A DNA stretch of 64,000 nucleotides from Actinoplanes sp. DH11 (GCF_020873875.1 NZ_JAHWGU010000004.1:124001-188000); one strand, 5' to 3'; shown: positions 35,404-44,572, counted from the stretch's first letter. Made by a program: numbers and translations. The notes: generated by a model from the letters alone, not told the origin.

Positions 35404-37128
35404 TCAGAGGGTCTGGATCGTGGCGATCCGCTCCTCCAGCTGCTCGATGGTCGCCTGGGCGCTCGGCGGGCCGCCACAGAGCCGCCGCAACTCGGCGTGG
35501 ATCTTGCCGTGCGGCAGGTTCGTCCGGTGGTGATGCGCCGCCACCAGGGTGTTCAGCTGCCGGCGCAGGCTGTTGCGCCGCTCCCCCGCGCTCATCGGCA
35601 CGACCGGTTCCCGCTGCTCCGGAACGGCGGCCTCGGCCGGCTGCTGACGCTTCTGCGCCGCCAGCTGCTCCGACTGCCGCTTGTTGAGCAGCTCGGTCAC
35701 CTGCTCCGGGGTGAGCAGCCCGGGCAGGCCCAGGTAGTCCAGCTCCTCGGCGGTGCCGCTCCGCGCGCCCGTGCCGAACGACGTCCCGTCGTAGATCACC
35801 TGGTCCAGCTCGGCCGTCGCGGAGAGCGCCTCGAACTGCTTCTCCAGCTCGCCGAGGGCGTCCTCGGACTTCTGCGCCCGCTCGATCAGGTCGTCGTCCA
35901 GGCCGTCCTTTTCCTTGGGCGCGCCCAGGACGTGATTGCGCTGCTCCTCCATCTCGCTCGCCAGCCCCAGCAGGTGCGGCACGCTGGGCAGGAACACCGT
36001 GGCGGTCTCGCCCTCCACCCGGGACCGGACGAACCGGCCGATCGCCTGGGCGAAGTAGAGCGGGGTGGACGCGCTGGTGGCGTAGACGCCGACCGCCAGC
36101 CGCGGGATGTCGACGCCCTCGGACACCATCCGGACCGCGACCATCCAGCGCTGCTCGGAGGCGGCGAACGTGGCGATCCGGCCCGAGGCGCCCTCGTCGT
36201 CGGAGAGGACCACCGTCGCGGACTCGCCGGTGATGTCGTGGATCAGCTTCGCGTACGCCCGGGCCGACTGCTGGTCACTCGCGATGATCAGGCCGCCCGC
36301 GTCCGGCATGCCGTGCTCGCGCAGCTTGCTGAGCCGGGCGTCGGCGGCCCGCAGCACCTGCGGCATCCAGTCGCCCCGGTGGTCCAGGGCGGTACGCCAG
36401 GCCTGCGCCACGACGTCCTTGGTCATCGGCTCGCCGAGCCGGGCCGCCAGCTCGTCACCGGCGTTGGTCCGCCAGCGGGTCTCCCCCGAGTACGCCATGA
36501 ACAGCACCGGCCGCACGACCCGGTCGCGCAGCGCGTCGGCGTAGCCGTACACCGAGTCGGCCCGGGAGCGCTGGACGCCGTCCGGGCCCCGCTCGTACGT
36601 CACGAACGGGATCGGGTTCTCGTCCGAGCGGAACGGGGTGCCGGTCAGCAGCAGGCGGCGCACGGCCGGCTCGAACGCGTCCTTGACCCCGTCACCCCAC
36701 GTCCGGGAGTCACCGGCATGGTGGATCTCGTCGAGGATCACGAACGTGCGGCGGGTGATGGTGCGCCGCTTGTGCACGGCCGGCGCCATGCCCACCTGGG
36801 CGTACGTCAGGACGGCGCCGTGGAAGTCGCGGGACGAGTGCACGTCCGAGTTGCGGAACTTCGGGTCCAGCTGGATGCCGACCCGGGCCGCCGCCAGGGA
36901 CCACTGGGTCTTCAGGTGCTCGGTCGGGCAGACCACGGTGACCGCGTCACAGGTGCCGTCGGTGAGCATTTCGGCGGCGATCCGCAGCGCGAACGTGGTC
37001 TTGCCGGCACCGGGCGTCGCCACGGCCATGAAGTCCTCGGAGCGCTGGCGCAGGTACGTCACCATCGCCTTGCGCTGCCAGGCACGCAGCGGCGGGAAGG
37101 TCTCCAGGTTCGGCAGGGGCGGGCTCAA
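35404..37128 (-). CDS. DEAD/DEAH-box helicase (SF2, XPB/RadD-like)
   Basis: A 574-residue ATP-dependent helicase. Visible motifs are Walker A ATPGAGKTTFALR (about 37-49), Walker B as DEIHH, motif III LLTGTPFRS and motif VI QAIGRFVRSR. A C-terminal charged region (about 420-574) follows, rich in Gln/Glu. The start appears to be TTG at 37128. Such proteins act in DNA repair or remodelling; the specific role is unknown. It lies downstream of a terminator that separates it from the TRIC gene. Confidence 0.87.
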   Translation of the reverse strand: MSPPLPNLETFPPLRAWQRKAMVTYLRQRSEDFMAVATPGAGKTTFALRIAAEMLTDGTCDAVTVVCPTEHLKTQWSLAAARVGIQLDPKFRNSDVHSSRDFHGAVLTYAQVGMAPAVHKRRTITRRTFVILDEIHHAGDSRTWGDGVKDAFEPAVRRLLLTGTPFRSDENPIPFVTYERGPDGVQRSRADSVYGYADALRDRVVRPVLFMAYSGETRWRTNAGDELAARLGEPMTKDVVAQAWRTALDHRGDWMPQVLRAADARLSKLREHGMPDAGGLIIASDQQSARAYAKLIHDITGESATVVLSDDEGASGRIATFAASEQRWMVAVRMVSEGVDIPRLAVGVYATSASTPLYFAQAIGRFVRSRVEGETATVFLPSVPHLLGLASEMEEQRNHVLGAPKEKDGLDDDLIERAQKSEDALGELEKQFEALSATAELDQVIYDGTSFGTGARSGTAEELDYLGLPGLLTPEQVTELLNKRQSEQLAAQKRQQPAEAAVPEQREPVVPMSAGERRNSLRRQLNTLVAAHHHRTNLPHGKIHAELRRLCGGPPSAQATIEQLEERIATIQTL

Positions 37129-37153
37129 GCTGCGGAAATCCCTTCGCTCACGG

Positions 37154-37182
37154 AAAAACCTCCGCGGTCTGGGGCGCGGAGG
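37154..37182 (-). terminator. intrinsic terminator after the TRIC-channel gene
   Basis: On the minus strand an 8-bp perfect stem CCTCCGCG/CGCGGAGG with an 8-base loop is followed by TTTTT. It ends the DUF3039/TRIC transcript before the helicase gene. Confidence 0.85.
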
Positions 37183-37243
37183 CGGAGTTCAGCATAGCCG
37201 CGGAACGTTGCGGGCCGGGTGCCACAACGCTGCGACCAAAAGC

Positions 37244-37873
37244 TCAGAAACCCGCCGACCGGGGCACCGCGACAGGTGCCGACCAGCGGCGGTAGAGCGC
37301 GAGAAGGCGTACGCCCGTCATCAGCCCCGCCGCACCGACGAGCGGCAGCGGACCGCTCAGCTGCAGCCCGTGCATGATCGTGACCAGGACCGCGCCGCCC
37401 AGGGCGATCACCGCGTAGATCTCGCGCCGGAGCACCACCGGGATCTCACCGGTCAGCAGATCGCGGGCCACCCCGCCGCCGATCGCGGTGAGCATGCCGA
37501 GCAGGCAGGCGCCGACCGGCGGGACCCCGGCGGCGAGCGCCTTGAGGGTGCCGGTCGCGGTGAACAGGCCCAGCCCCGCGGCGTCCAGCAGCAGGACCGT
37601 GCGGCGCATCCGGTTCAGTGCGGGGTGCAGCCAGAACACGGCGAGCGAGGCCACCACCGCGGTGACCGCGTACCGCCAGTCGGCGAACGCCAGTGGCGGG
37701 ACCGAGCCGATCGCCAGGTCCCGCAGGATGCCGCCACCCAGCGCGGCCACGAAGCCGACGAACGCGATCCCGAACAGGTCGAGGCGTTTCGCGACGCCGG
37801 CCGAGGCGCCGGAGGCGGCGAACACCGCCACACCGATCAGGTCCGCGACGAGCAGGCCGAACTCGCCCGTCAC
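37244..37873 (-). CDS. trimeric intracellular cation channel family protein (UPF0126, TRIC)
   Basis: A 209-residue membrane protein with seven hydrophobic helices and two copies of the family's glycine-rich repeat: VGFVAALGGGILRDLAIG and LGMLTAIGGGVARDLLTGE. Bacterial TRIC homologues form trimeric K+-permeable channels. A GTG start at 37873 lies seven bases after the DUF3039 stop, so the two genes form one operon. Confidence 0.93.
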   Translation of the reverse strand: MTGEFGLLVADLIGVAVFAASGASAGVAKRLDLFGIAFVGFVAALGGGILRDLAIGSVPPLAFADWRYAVTAVVASLAVFWLHPALNRMRRTVLLLDAAGLGLFTATGTLKALAAGVPPVGACLLGMLTAIGGGVARDLLTGEIPVVLRREIYAVIALGGAVLVTIMHGLQLSGPLPLVGAAGLMTGVRLLALYRRWSAPVAVPRSAGF

Positions 37874-37880
37874 GCGCGGG

Positions 37881-38105
37881 TCAGACCTTCATGGATTCGT
37901 AGATCTCCTTGCACTGCGGGCAGACCGGTGAGCCGGGCTTCGGCGTCTTCGTCACCGGGAAGGTCTCGCCGCAGAGGGCGACGACGTGCGTGCCCATGAC
38001 CGCGCTCTCGGCGATCTTCTCCTTGCGGACGTAGTGGAACATCTCCGGACCGGTGTCGGCGTCCTTGGTTTCCGGACGCTCCAGGATCTGGGTGCTCACG
38101 GTCAT
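37881..38105 (-). CDS. DUF3039 family protein
   Basis: A 74-residue protein starting at the ATG at 38105 with GAAGGG upstream. It contains MFHYVRKEKIAESAVMGTHV cut by conserved residues, VALCGETF and VCPQCKEIYESM, a likely zinc-binding site of one Cys plus CxxC. It belongs to the actinobacterial DUF3039 family of unknown function. Confidence 0.88.
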   Translation of the reverse strand: MTVSTQILERPETKDADTGPEMFHYVRKEKIAESAVMGTHVVALCGETFPVTKTPKPGSPVCPQCKEIYESMKV

Positions 38106-38211
38106 CTGCCCTTCAGCTTTTTGATACAGGACCTCAGCCAGCAAGTCTGACACCTCGCGCCCGGGTCGGTCCAACGACTACGCGACTGCCGGGCACCGTA
38201 CGGTGGATCAT

Positions 38212-39159
38212 GTGACTGACTTCGCGATGCGATACGGCGAGCACGTGACCCGGGCCCGCCGGGACGGACGGCCGGTGGTGGCCCTGGAGAGCACGATCAT
38301 CTCGCACGGGCTGCCGCACCCCGACAACCTGCGGGTGGCCCGGGAGATCGAGCAGACCGTCCGGGACAACGGCGCCGAGCCGGCCACCATCGGCATGATC
38401 GGCGGCGAGGTGGTCGTCGGTCTCGACGACGCCCAGGTCGAGCACCTGGCCCTGGCGCAGGACGTCGCCAAGCTCTCCGTGCGGGACCTGGCGATCGCCG
38501 CCGCCCGCCGGGCCGACGGGGCCACCACGGTCGCCGCCACCAGCGCCATCGCCGCCGCCGCCGGCATCGGCGTCTTCGCCACCGGCGGCCTCGGCGGCGT
38601 GCACCGGGAGGCAAGCGTCACGTTCGACGAGTCGGCCGACCTGACCGAGCTGGCGCGTACGCCGATCGTCGTGGTCTGCGCCGGCGTGAAGTCGATCCTC
38701 GACGTCGGCGCCACCCTGGAACGCCTGGAAACCCTCGGCGTCTCGGTGGCCGGTTACCGCACCAAGCGCTTCCCCGGCTTCTTCATCACCGACGGCGGCT
38801 TCGACATCGACTGGCAGCTCGACAGCCCCGAGCAGGTCGCCGACTTCATCCGGGCCCGCTCCGAGCAGGGCGTCAGCGAGGGCGCCCTGGTCCTGGCGAA
38901 CCCGCTGCCCACCGACGAGCAGCTCGACACCGCGCTGCACGACCGGACCCTGGCGACCGGGCTGAGCCTGCTGGCCGAGCGACACGTCACCGGCAAGGCG
39001 GTCACCCCGTTCCTGCTGTCGCACTTCCACTCCAGCACCGAGGGCAAGAGCCTGGAGGTCAACGTCCGGATCATCCTGCGCAACTCGGCGCTGGCGGCCC
39101 GGATCGCGGTGGCCTCGGCGGCCGGTGCGGCGGCCCCGGTGGGCTTCGCGGCGCCGTGA
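38212..39159 (+). CDS. psuG: pseudouridine-5'-phosphate glycosidase
   Basis: It cleaves pseudouridine 5'-phosphate to uracil and ribose 5-phosphate in salvage of modified RNA. The 315-residue protein has ALESTIISHGLPHPDN, ATGGLGGVHR and the lysine motif VCAGVKSILDVGATLE, and NPLPTDEQ. I start it at the GTG at 38212 (VTDFAMRYGEHV); a GTG at 38203 is possible. It overlaps the kinase gene that follows (GTGA), the usual psuG-psuK pairing. Confidence 0.93.
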   Translation: MTDFAMRYGEHVTRARRDGRPVVALESTIISHGLPHPDNLRVAREIEQTVRDNGAEPATIGMIGGEVVVGLDDAQVEHLALAQDVAKLSVRDLAIAAARRADGATTVAATSAIAAAAGIGVFATGGLGGVHREASVTFDESADLTELARTPIVVVCAGVKSILDVGATLERLETLGVSVAGYRTKRFPGFFITDGGFDIDWQLDSPEQVADFIRARSEQGVSEGALVLANPLPTDEQLDTALHDRTLATGLSLLAERHVTGKAVTPFLLSHFHSSTEGKSLEVNVRIILRNSALAARIAVASAAGAAAPVGFAAP

Positions 39160-40034
39160 TCGTCGTCGTCGGCGATCTGGTCACCGACGTCCTCGTCGAG
39201 CACGACGGCCCGCTGCGTACCGGTTCGGACACCGACGCGGCGATCCGGGTCACCGGTGGCGGCCAGGCGGCGAACACCGCGGCCTGGCTGGCACACATCG
39301 GGCATCGGGTCACCCTGGTCTCCGCGGTCGGCGACGACGCCGCCGGGAGGGACCGGGTGGCCGAGCTGGAGACGGCCGGCGTGCGCTGCGCCGTGCGGAT
39401 CTGCCCGGGCACGGCCACCGGCAGCGTCGTCGTGCTGAGCAGCGCCGGCGAACGCACCATGATCACCGACCGGGGCGCATCGCTGCGGCTCACCCCGGAG
39501 CACGTCACCGCGGCGATCGCGGACGCGCCGGCCGCCACCCACCTGCACCTCTCCGGCTATCCGCTGCTGCACGCCGGCTCCCGGGCCGCGGGGCTGGCCG
39601 CCCTGACGGCAGCCGGCCGGCGGGGACTCACGGTGAGCGTCGACGCGGCCTCGGCGGCCCCGCTGCGCTCGGCGGGGGCGCAGAACTTCCTGACCTGGGT
39701 ACGGGACACCGCCCTGCTCCTCTGCAACGCCGACGAGGCCGACGTGCTCGCCGGGCCGGGCAGCGCCGCCGAACAGGCCGGGCGGCTCACCGCGCACGTG
39801 CGCAACGCGGTGGTGAAGCAGGGCGCGGCCGGCGCCGTGTGGAGCGGCCGGGACGGCCTCGTGGTGTCGGGGCGGGCCCCGGCCGTACCCCTGAAGGACC
39901 CGACCGGCGCCGGCGACGCCTTCGCCGCCGGCCTCCTCGCCGCCTGGACCAGCGGATCCTCGCCGGAGGCGGCGCTTGCCGCCGGAGCCGGACTCGGCGC
40001 CGCGGCGGTCACCGTCCTCGGCGCCCGGCCCTAG
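39156..40034 (+). CDS. psuK: PfkB-family carbohydrate kinase, probable pseudouridine kinase
   Basis: A 292-residue ribokinase-fold kinase with VTGGGQAANTAAWLAHIGH near the N-terminus and the catalytic signature DPTGAGDAFAAGLLAAW near the C-terminus. Coupling to psuG by a 4-bp overlap indicates phosphorylation of pseudouridine as its job; another nucleoside or sugar cannot be excluded. Its stop overlaps the converging DUF3099 gene by four bases. Confidence 0.87.
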   Translation: MIVVVGDLVTDVLVEHDGPLRTGSDTDAAIRVTGGGQAANTAAWLAHIGHRVTLVSAVGDDAAGRDRVAELETAGVRCAVRICPGTATGSVVVLSSAGERTMITDRGASLRLTPEHVTAAIADAPAATHLHLSGYPLLHAGSRAAGLAALTAAGRRGLTVSVDAASAAPLRSAGAQNFLTWVRDTALLLCNADEADVLAGPGSAAEQAGRLTAHVRNAVVKQGAAGAVWSGRDGLVVSGRAPAVPLKDPTGAGDAFAAGLLAAWTSGSSPEAALAAGAGLGAAAVTVLGARP

Positions 40035-40411
40035 CTTTTACGCTCCTCGGCCTGCTTCTCCATCTCCACCACGTCGACGTCGACGACGATGTGGTCCGGC
40101 TCCGGAACCGGCTGCGTCAGCGCCCGCCGCACGTCCTCCCGGGCCGCCTCGTCGGCCGCCCGCTCGGCCTTGGTCTTGGGTGGGCGGTCATTGGCGATCA
40201 GCACCGCGGCCCAGGGCAGGAAGACCATGCCCAGCGCGCACAGGATCAGCCAGAGCGGGAGCAACGGCACCCGCAGACTGATCAGGACGCCGCCGAGGAT
40301 CAGGCAGAGCGCCCTGATCGACATCATCGTGGTGTAGCGGATCTGGCGGCTGCGGAGCTGGTCGGCCTGGCTGCGAGCGGCGTTGGTGATCAACACCGGT
40401 TGCTTTTTCAC
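40031..40411 (-). CDS. DUF3099 family membrane protein
   Basis: A 126-residue protein with two adjacent membrane helices (about 33-72) preceded by the conserved stretch VLITNAARSQADQLRSRQIR and followed by an acidic tail. This is the actinobacterial DUF3099 family, function unknown. The GTG at 40411 with GGAG upstream is preferred over the longer open frame. Confidence 0.85.
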   Translation of the reverse strand: MKKQPVLITNAARSQADQLRSRQIRYTTMMSIRALCLILGGVLISLRVPLLPLWLILCALGMVFLPWAAVLIANDRPPKTKAERAADEAAREDVRRALTQPVPEPDHIVVDVDVVEMEKQAEERKS

Positions 40412-40477
40412 GCGCGGACTCCGATCGACTTCGCCATCCTCCCACCGATCGGCGCACAACGGCCAACCGCCGGCGGA

Positions 40478-41056
40478 TCAGGAGGCCTTCGCCGCTTTCG
40501 CGTCCGCCTTGGCCTGCTTCTTGTACGCGCGAACCTTCGCCAGCGATTCGTCGTCGACGATGTCCGCCACCGACCGGTACGCGTCCGCGTCGCCATAACC
40601 GCCCGCGGCCGCACGCCACCCCTCCGGCTGCACACCGCACTGCTTGCCGAGCAGCGCGACGAAGATCTGCGCCTTCTGCTTGCCGAACCCGGGCAGCGCG
40701 AAGATCCGCCGGTAGAGCTCGGCCCCGCTCTCCACGCCGGCCCACAGCGCCGCGGCCTCCCCGTCGTACCGGTCGACGAGCACCCGGCAGACCTCCTGCA
40801 CCCGGGCGGCCATCGCCTTCGGGAACCGGTGCAGCGCCGGCGGCGCACTGAAGATCGCCAGCAGCGCCTCCGGGTCGAACTCGGCCAGCTCGGTCGCGGT
40901 CGGCTCGTGCCCGAGGCGCTGCGCCAGCACGTGCGGCGAGGTGAACGCCTTCTCCATGGTGATCTGCTGATCGAGCGTCAGGCCGATCAGCACCGCGAGC
41001 GGGTCACGGTCCAGCAGCGCGTTCGCCTCGGCGTCGATGGGCAACGAGAACGTCAT
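40478..41056 (-). CDS. HhH-GPD-type base-excision DNA repair protein
   Basis: A 192-residue protein related to DNA glycosylases of the helix-hairpin-helix GPD superfamily. It begins LPIDAEANALLDRDPLAVLIG and carries the hairpin region IFALPGFGKQKAQIFVALLG (about 118-137). The C-terminal tail is rich in Lys and Ala. The substrate base is unknown. A short actinobacterial subfamily has this size and start. Confidence 0.88.
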   Translation of the reverse strand: MTFSLPIDAEANALLDRDPLAVLIGLTLDQQITMEKAFTSPHVLAQRLGHEPTATELAEFDPEALLAIFSAPPALHRFPKAMAARVQEVCRVLVDRYDGEAAALWAGVESGAELYRRIFALPGFGKQKAQIFVALLGKQCGVQPEGWRAAAGGYGDADAYRSVADIVDDESLAKVRAYKKQAKADAKAAKAS

Positions 41057-41102
41057 GCCGCCATCTTCCCCTACACGCGGGGCGCACCACCGGCGTACGC
41101 CG

Positions 41103-41117
41103 AGTACTTGACGTACT
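41103..41117 (+). promoter_or_regulatory. possible operator/promoter of the toxin-antitoxin pair
   Basis: The inverted repeat AGTAC-TTGAC-GTACT encloses a TTGAC -35-like element about 40 bases ahead of the antitoxin start. Such an arrangement would let the antitoxin block its own promoter, as in other type II modules. Confidence 0.45.
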
Positions 41118-41155
41118 GCATACATCGCGGCAGGCTTGCGATGAGGGGTGATGTG

Positions 41156-41572
41156 ATGTCGGGGGTTCACTACGAAGGCTATACACAAGCCCGTACCCAT
41201 CTGAAGGATCTGCTCGACGCGGCCGAGCGCGGGCGAGTGGCAACCGTCCGGCGGGACTCGCAGACGACGGCCCTCGTGGATCGGGAGCGACTGCGCTACT
41301 TCCTCTCCGCCGTGACACCCGCGCGTGCCGAGATCGTGGCCGAGGACGGCGGCTGGTCCATCTTCATTCCCGGCTTGCCCGTGGCCGCGGACGGTGCGAC
41401 GGTCGACGAGTCCCTCGACGAGGTGATCGCCGCGCTGCGCGAATATGCCGAGGACTGGCAGGACCACCTGCTCGACGCACCCAACCACGCTGCCAACTGG
41501 GGCTTGGTCCAACTGATCAGCCTCAGTGACGACGATCAGCTGCGGGACTGGCTGATCGGGACCGGGCGATGA
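41156..41572 (+). CDS. prevent-host-death-like antitoxin
   Basis: A 138-residue protein. The N-terminal part (YTQARTHLKDLLDAAERGRV, then VRRDSQTTALVDRERLRYFL) resembles the Phd/YefM antitoxin fold; the C-terminal part (GWSIFIPGLPVAADGATVDE to ALREYAEDW) looks like a HicB-like or extra partner-binding domain. ATG at 41156 follows GAGGGGTG. It overlaps the next gene by ATGA, the common arrangement with the antitoxin first. Confidence 0.75.
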   Translation: MSGVHYEGYTQARTHLKDLLDAAERGRVATVRRDSQTTALVDRERLRYFLSAVTPARAEIVAEDGGWSIFIPGLPVAADGATVDESLDEVIAALREYAEDWQDHLLDAPNHAANWGLVQLISLSDDDQLRDWLIGTGR

Positions 41573-41994
41573 CCTGGCCTCAGCCGACCCGCCAGCTGCA
41601 CGAGAAATTCTGCGGGATCGAGGGCTGGGATCGTGTCCGCGATGCCCGTGGCCGAACCGGAACCCACCACATCACCTACGAACTGCGGCTGCGGGACGCT
41701 CGCATTCTGCGCACCAGGATCTCTCATCCCGTCGATCGAACCACCTACGGGCCGAGCATGTGGAGCCACATCCTGCGCGACCAGCTGGAACTCCAGGCCA
41801 CCGAGTTCTGGCACTGCGTCCAGGACGGCGTCAAACCCGCCCGCAGTGCTCCGGAAATCCCGGCCGGGTCCCTCCCGCTCGAACTCGTGCACCTCCTCAT
41901 CAACCGTGTCGGCCTCACCGAGGCCGAGGTGGCCGCCATGTCCAAGGACGAGGCCGTCGCACGCCTGACCCGGTTCTGGGCCGAAGGCTCCTGA
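41569..41994 (+). CDS. putative toxin of a type II module (translational-repressor type)
   Basis: A 141-residue protein beginning MTWPQPTRQLHEKFCGIEGW, followed by GRTGTHHITYELRLRDARIL and RTRISHPVDRTTYGPSMWSH. Actinobacterial homologues are commonly annotated as cytotoxic translational repressors of toxin-antitoxin systems; I know of no biochemical proof. Conserved His/Arg residues (HH, RTRISH) could form an RNase-like site. It is translationally coupled to the upstream antitoxin-like gene. Confidence 0.7.
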   Translation: MTWPQPTRQLHEKFCGIEGWDRVRDARGRTGTHHITYELRLRDARILRTRISHPVDRTTYGPSMWSHILRDQLELQATEFWHCVQDGVKPARSAPEIPAGSLPLELVHLLINRVGLTEAEVAAMSKDEAVARLTRFWAEGS

Positions 41995-42017
41995 GACCGG
42001 CGCACCCGGCGACCCTG

Positions 42018-42542
42018 TTATTCGGTGGCGGGGTGGTCGGCGTGGGCTTCCATGCGGCGGGCTGCCTCGCCGGCGAGGTTCTGGATGTCGCGCAGCTGGC
42101 CGGCGTCGAAGTCGCGGGGACACAGGTCGAGGCCGCAGATGCTGCCGAGGATCTGGCCGCGGGCCGAGACCACCGGGGCGCCGATGTAGGAGCGGACGCC
42201 CTCGACCGTCACGAGGGGGTTGTGCCGGTACTCCGGGTCGGTGGTGAAGTCGTTGACGTAGTGGGGTCCGCGCTGACGCAGAAGTGGCCTGCAGAAGGCC
42301 CATTCGATCGGGGTGCCGCCGGCCTCGCCGAGCCATTCCGGCATCGGGCCGTAACCGGCGAGGAAGACCTGGGCGTCGCTGAGCAGGACGGTGACCACGG
42401 CGAACGGGGTTCCGATCCGGACGGCGACCTGCTCCACCAGCTCGGCGAGGTAGTCGCGGGGGGCTTCCCGGTCGACGCCGAGCCGGGCCACCTCGCGCAG
42501 CCGGGCGGGGTCGCGCAGTTCGGGGTAACGGGTCAGAATCAT
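42018..42542 (-). CDS. GAF-domain protein, last gene of the chemotaxis operon
   Basis: A 174-residue protein consisting of one GAF domain: FAVVTVLLSDAQVFLAGYGP, FCRPLLRQRGPHYVNDFT, SYIGAPVVSARGQILGSICG. It likely binds a small ligand or senses redox state through C84, C136 or C141. No output domain is attached. The start overlaps the stop of the upstream 90-residue gene by four bases, so it belongs to the che transcript. Confidence 0.87.
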   Translation of the reverse strand: MILTRYPELRDPARLREVARLGVDREAPRDYLAELVEQVAVRIGTPFAVVTVLLSDAQVFLAGYGPMPEWLGEAGGTPIEWAFCRPLLRQRGPHYVNDFTTDPEYRHNPLVTVEGVRSYIGAPVVSARGQILGSICGLDLCPRDFDAGQLRDIQNLAGEAARRMEAHADHPATE

Positions 42543-42811
42543 GACGGCACGGTCCTGGCCAGCGCCTCGTACGTGATGATCCGCACCTTGAGCGACCGCC
42601 CGGCGACCCGGCTCAGCTCGCCGATCTCCATCACGTGCTCGGCCACCCGCCGCAGGTCGGTCGGCGCGGTCACCGGCCGTTGCATGCCGAGTGCCTGCAC
42701 GGCGAGGCCCCACATGCCCTCGGCCATCTGCGGGCCGATCAGGTCGGCCAGCGCTTTGACCGCGTCCTGCTCGGTCGGCAGGTCGTGGCCGTAGTTCTCG
42801 ATGCGAGCCAT
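42539..42811 (-). CDS. small hypothetical protein of the chemotaxis operon
   Basis: A 90-residue mostly helical protein (TEQDAVKALADLIGPQMAEG, RRVAEHVMEIGELSRVAG). I do not recognise a family. It is 37 bp downstream of the second receptor gene and overlaps the GAF gene, so it may be an adaptor between them. Confidence 0.7.
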   Translation of the reverse strand: MARIENYGHDLPTEQDAVKALADLIGPQMAEGMWGLAVQALGMQRPVTAPTDLRRVAEHVMEIGELSRVAGRSLKVRIITYEALARTVPS

Positions 42812-42848
42812 CGCCGGGACAGCCTCTCGTGATTGGTCGTCGTGGTCG

Positions 42849-43898
42849 TCAGAAGAGCTCGATGAGCGGTTCGCCGGCGGATTGGGCCTCCTGGCCGGTC
42901 TGCTGTGCGTGGGTGGCCCGCTGACGCGCCATCACGTGTTTCGCCCGGAGGCTCTCCACGTTTATGGAGCGATCCCTCAGCTCCTCCTCGGTGAGCTCCC
43001 CGCGGGCGTAGGCGGCGATGTCGGCGGCCTGCCGGGCGACGTCGCCGACCGCCTCGGCGACATGTTCCAGCATCTGCCGGCTGATGTCCTGGAACTGGAC
43101 CTGGGCGACCGCGCCGGTGGTTTCCGAGATGAGCGCGTCGGAGCTGCGCTGCACCTGGTGTGCCGCGTTGACGGTGTCCTTGAGGATGCCGGCGACCATG
43201 TCCGACATCTCCCGCTGCGCGCCGGCGATGCCGCCGAGCCGGCGGGTCATCGCCGTCTCCTCGGTCTGCGCCGGCAGCGGCTCGTCGCTGTCGAACTGGC
43301 TGTCGTCGGAGAGCACGGCGTCGAGTCGCGCGGTGAGGTCGGCGATGCTGCTGCCGATGCCGTGCGCGGCCTGCGACGAGCGGTGTGCCAGCTTGCGGAC
43401 CTCGTCGGCGACGACCGAGAACCCCTCGCCGGCGTCACCGGCGCGGACCGCCTCGATCATCGCGTTCAGTGCCAGGATGTTCGTCGCCCGGCTGACCTCT
43501 TCGATCTGCGTGACGTGCTGGTTGAGTTCCCGCATCTGGTCCACCAGGGCCCGGATCTGGTGGTCGCGGTGCAGGAAGTAGGAGATCAGGCGACCGACCA
43601 GCTGGTCGTTCGAGGCACTGATGTGGCTCAGTTCGCCCTCGGTGCGGCTGAGGGTGCCGGCCAGTTGAGAGACGTCGCCGGCCATCACCTCGGCCAGGGA
43701 GTCGACCTTCACGAGCTGCTCGACGATCGCGTGTGCGGCGTCACCGGTCTGCTCGATGACGTCGTGAACGTGGCCGTCGACCACTTCGCAGTACGACGGG
43801 ATCGGTTCCAGCGCCTCGGCCACGACGTCCCCGCGCACACCCTGATCCGCCGCCGGCTCGGCGGGGGTCAGGGTGATCCTGCGGAGAAGGCTTGGCAT
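42849..43898 (-). CDS. soluble methyl-accepting chemotaxis-type receptor
   Basis: A 349-residue receptor without membrane helices. The signalling tip is at about 134-165 ([20 protein letters not shown], then [17 protein letters not shown]). It is a coiled coil on both sides, and C-terminal motif [18 protein letters not shown] resembles the region seen in CheY-phosphatase-like or alternative receptors. No ligand domain is evident in the first 70 residues. It lies in the che operon between CheY and a small protein. Confidence 0.88.
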   Translation of the reverse strand: MPSLLRRITLTPAEPAADQGVRGDVVAEALEPIPSYCEVVDGHVHDVIEQTGDAAHAIVEQLVKVDSLAEVMAGDVSQLAGTLSRTEGELSHISASNDQLVGRLISYFLHRDHQIRALVDQMRELNQHVTQIEEVSRATNILALNAMIEAVRAGDAGEGFSVVADEVRKLAHRSSQAAHGIGSSIADLTARLDAVLSDDSQFDSDEPLPAQTEETAMTRRLGGIAGAQREMSDMVAGILKDTVNAAHQVQRSSDALISETTGAVAQVQFQDISRQMLEHVAEAVGDVARQAADIAAYARGELTEEELRDRSINVESLRAKHVMARQRATHAQQTGQEAQSAGEPLIELF

Positions 43899-43931
43899 GC
43901 GGGTACCTCCGTAGCGAGATGAACCGGTCGG

Positions 43932-44303
43932 TCAGGCGCCGGGCAGAACCTGCTTGATCACACCGAGCAACTGGTCCGGTCCGACCGGCTTGACCAGCCA
44001 TCCGGTGGCGCCGGCGTTCTTCGCCTCGGTCCGCTTCGACTGTTCCGACTCGGTCGTCAGCATGAGGATCGGGGTGAACCGCATGCCGGGGGCCTTGCGG
44101 GCCTCGCGGGCGAAGGTGATCCCGTCCATCTGCGGCATGTTGACGTCGCTGATGATCAGGTTCGGCTTGACGCCCTTGCTGAGCTTCTCCAGGGCCTCTT
44201 TGCCGTGACCGGCCGTCTCGACGGTGTAACCGGCCTTGGTCAGGATCGACTTGAGGCTCATCAGCATGGTCGCGGAATCGTCGACGAGCATCACCGTGGT
44301 CAT
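43932..44303 (-). CDS. cheY: CheY-type single-domain response regulator
   Basis: A 123-residue receiver domain with D8/D9 (LVDDSATM), phosphoacceptor D53 (IISDVNMPQMDG), T86-like switch residue in LMLTTESE and lysine in GWLVKPVG. It has no output domain, so it is expected to act by binding, for example to a flagellar motor. The ATG at 44303 overlaps the STAS gene stop (ATGA); the longer open frame upstream is that gene's shadow. Confidence 0.94.
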   Translation of the reverse strand: MTTVMLVDDSATMLMSLKSILTKAGYTVETAGHGKEALEKLSKGVKPNLIISDVNMPQMDGITFAREARKAPGMRFTPILMLTTESEQSKRTEAKNAGATGWLVKPVGPDQLLGVIKQVLPGA

Positions 44304-44572
44304 GATTCGGTCCCCCTGTTGCTGGCTTGGCCGCTGCCCGCATTGAGTAGCGGCAGCACCTGCGCCGCCAGGAAGGCGTCGGTGGGTGCTGCGGATATCT
44401 TCGGTTTGAAGAGCAGCAGAGCTTGGAGCGCGCCGGTGTGCAGATGGTTGCATCGGCGCAGGCTCACCCGGGGCTTGCGGGCCGCCCGCAGCCATCCGGT
44501 CAGCTGCTCCACCTCGTCGACCGTCACGACGCCGACGAGCGTCGCGCTGTCGTCATGCAACTCGAGCGGCAA
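44300..44572 (-). CDS. STAS-like domain protein of the chemotaxis operon
   Basis: A 90-residue protein resembling a STAS (anti-sigma-factor antagonist) domain: MPLELHDDSATLVGVVTVDE, then RVSLRRCNHLHTGALQALLL. The usual phosphorylatable serine of SpoIIAA-type proteins is replaced in the HTGALQ segment by a threonine. It overlaps the cheA 3' end by 20 bp and cheY by four. Similar small STAS proteins occur in some alternative chemotaxis operons. Confidence 0.75.
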   Translation of the reverse strand: MPLELHDDSATLVGVVTVDEVEQLTGWLRAARKPRVSLRRCNHLHTGALQALLLFKPKISAAPTDAFLAAQVLPLLNAGSGQASNRGTES

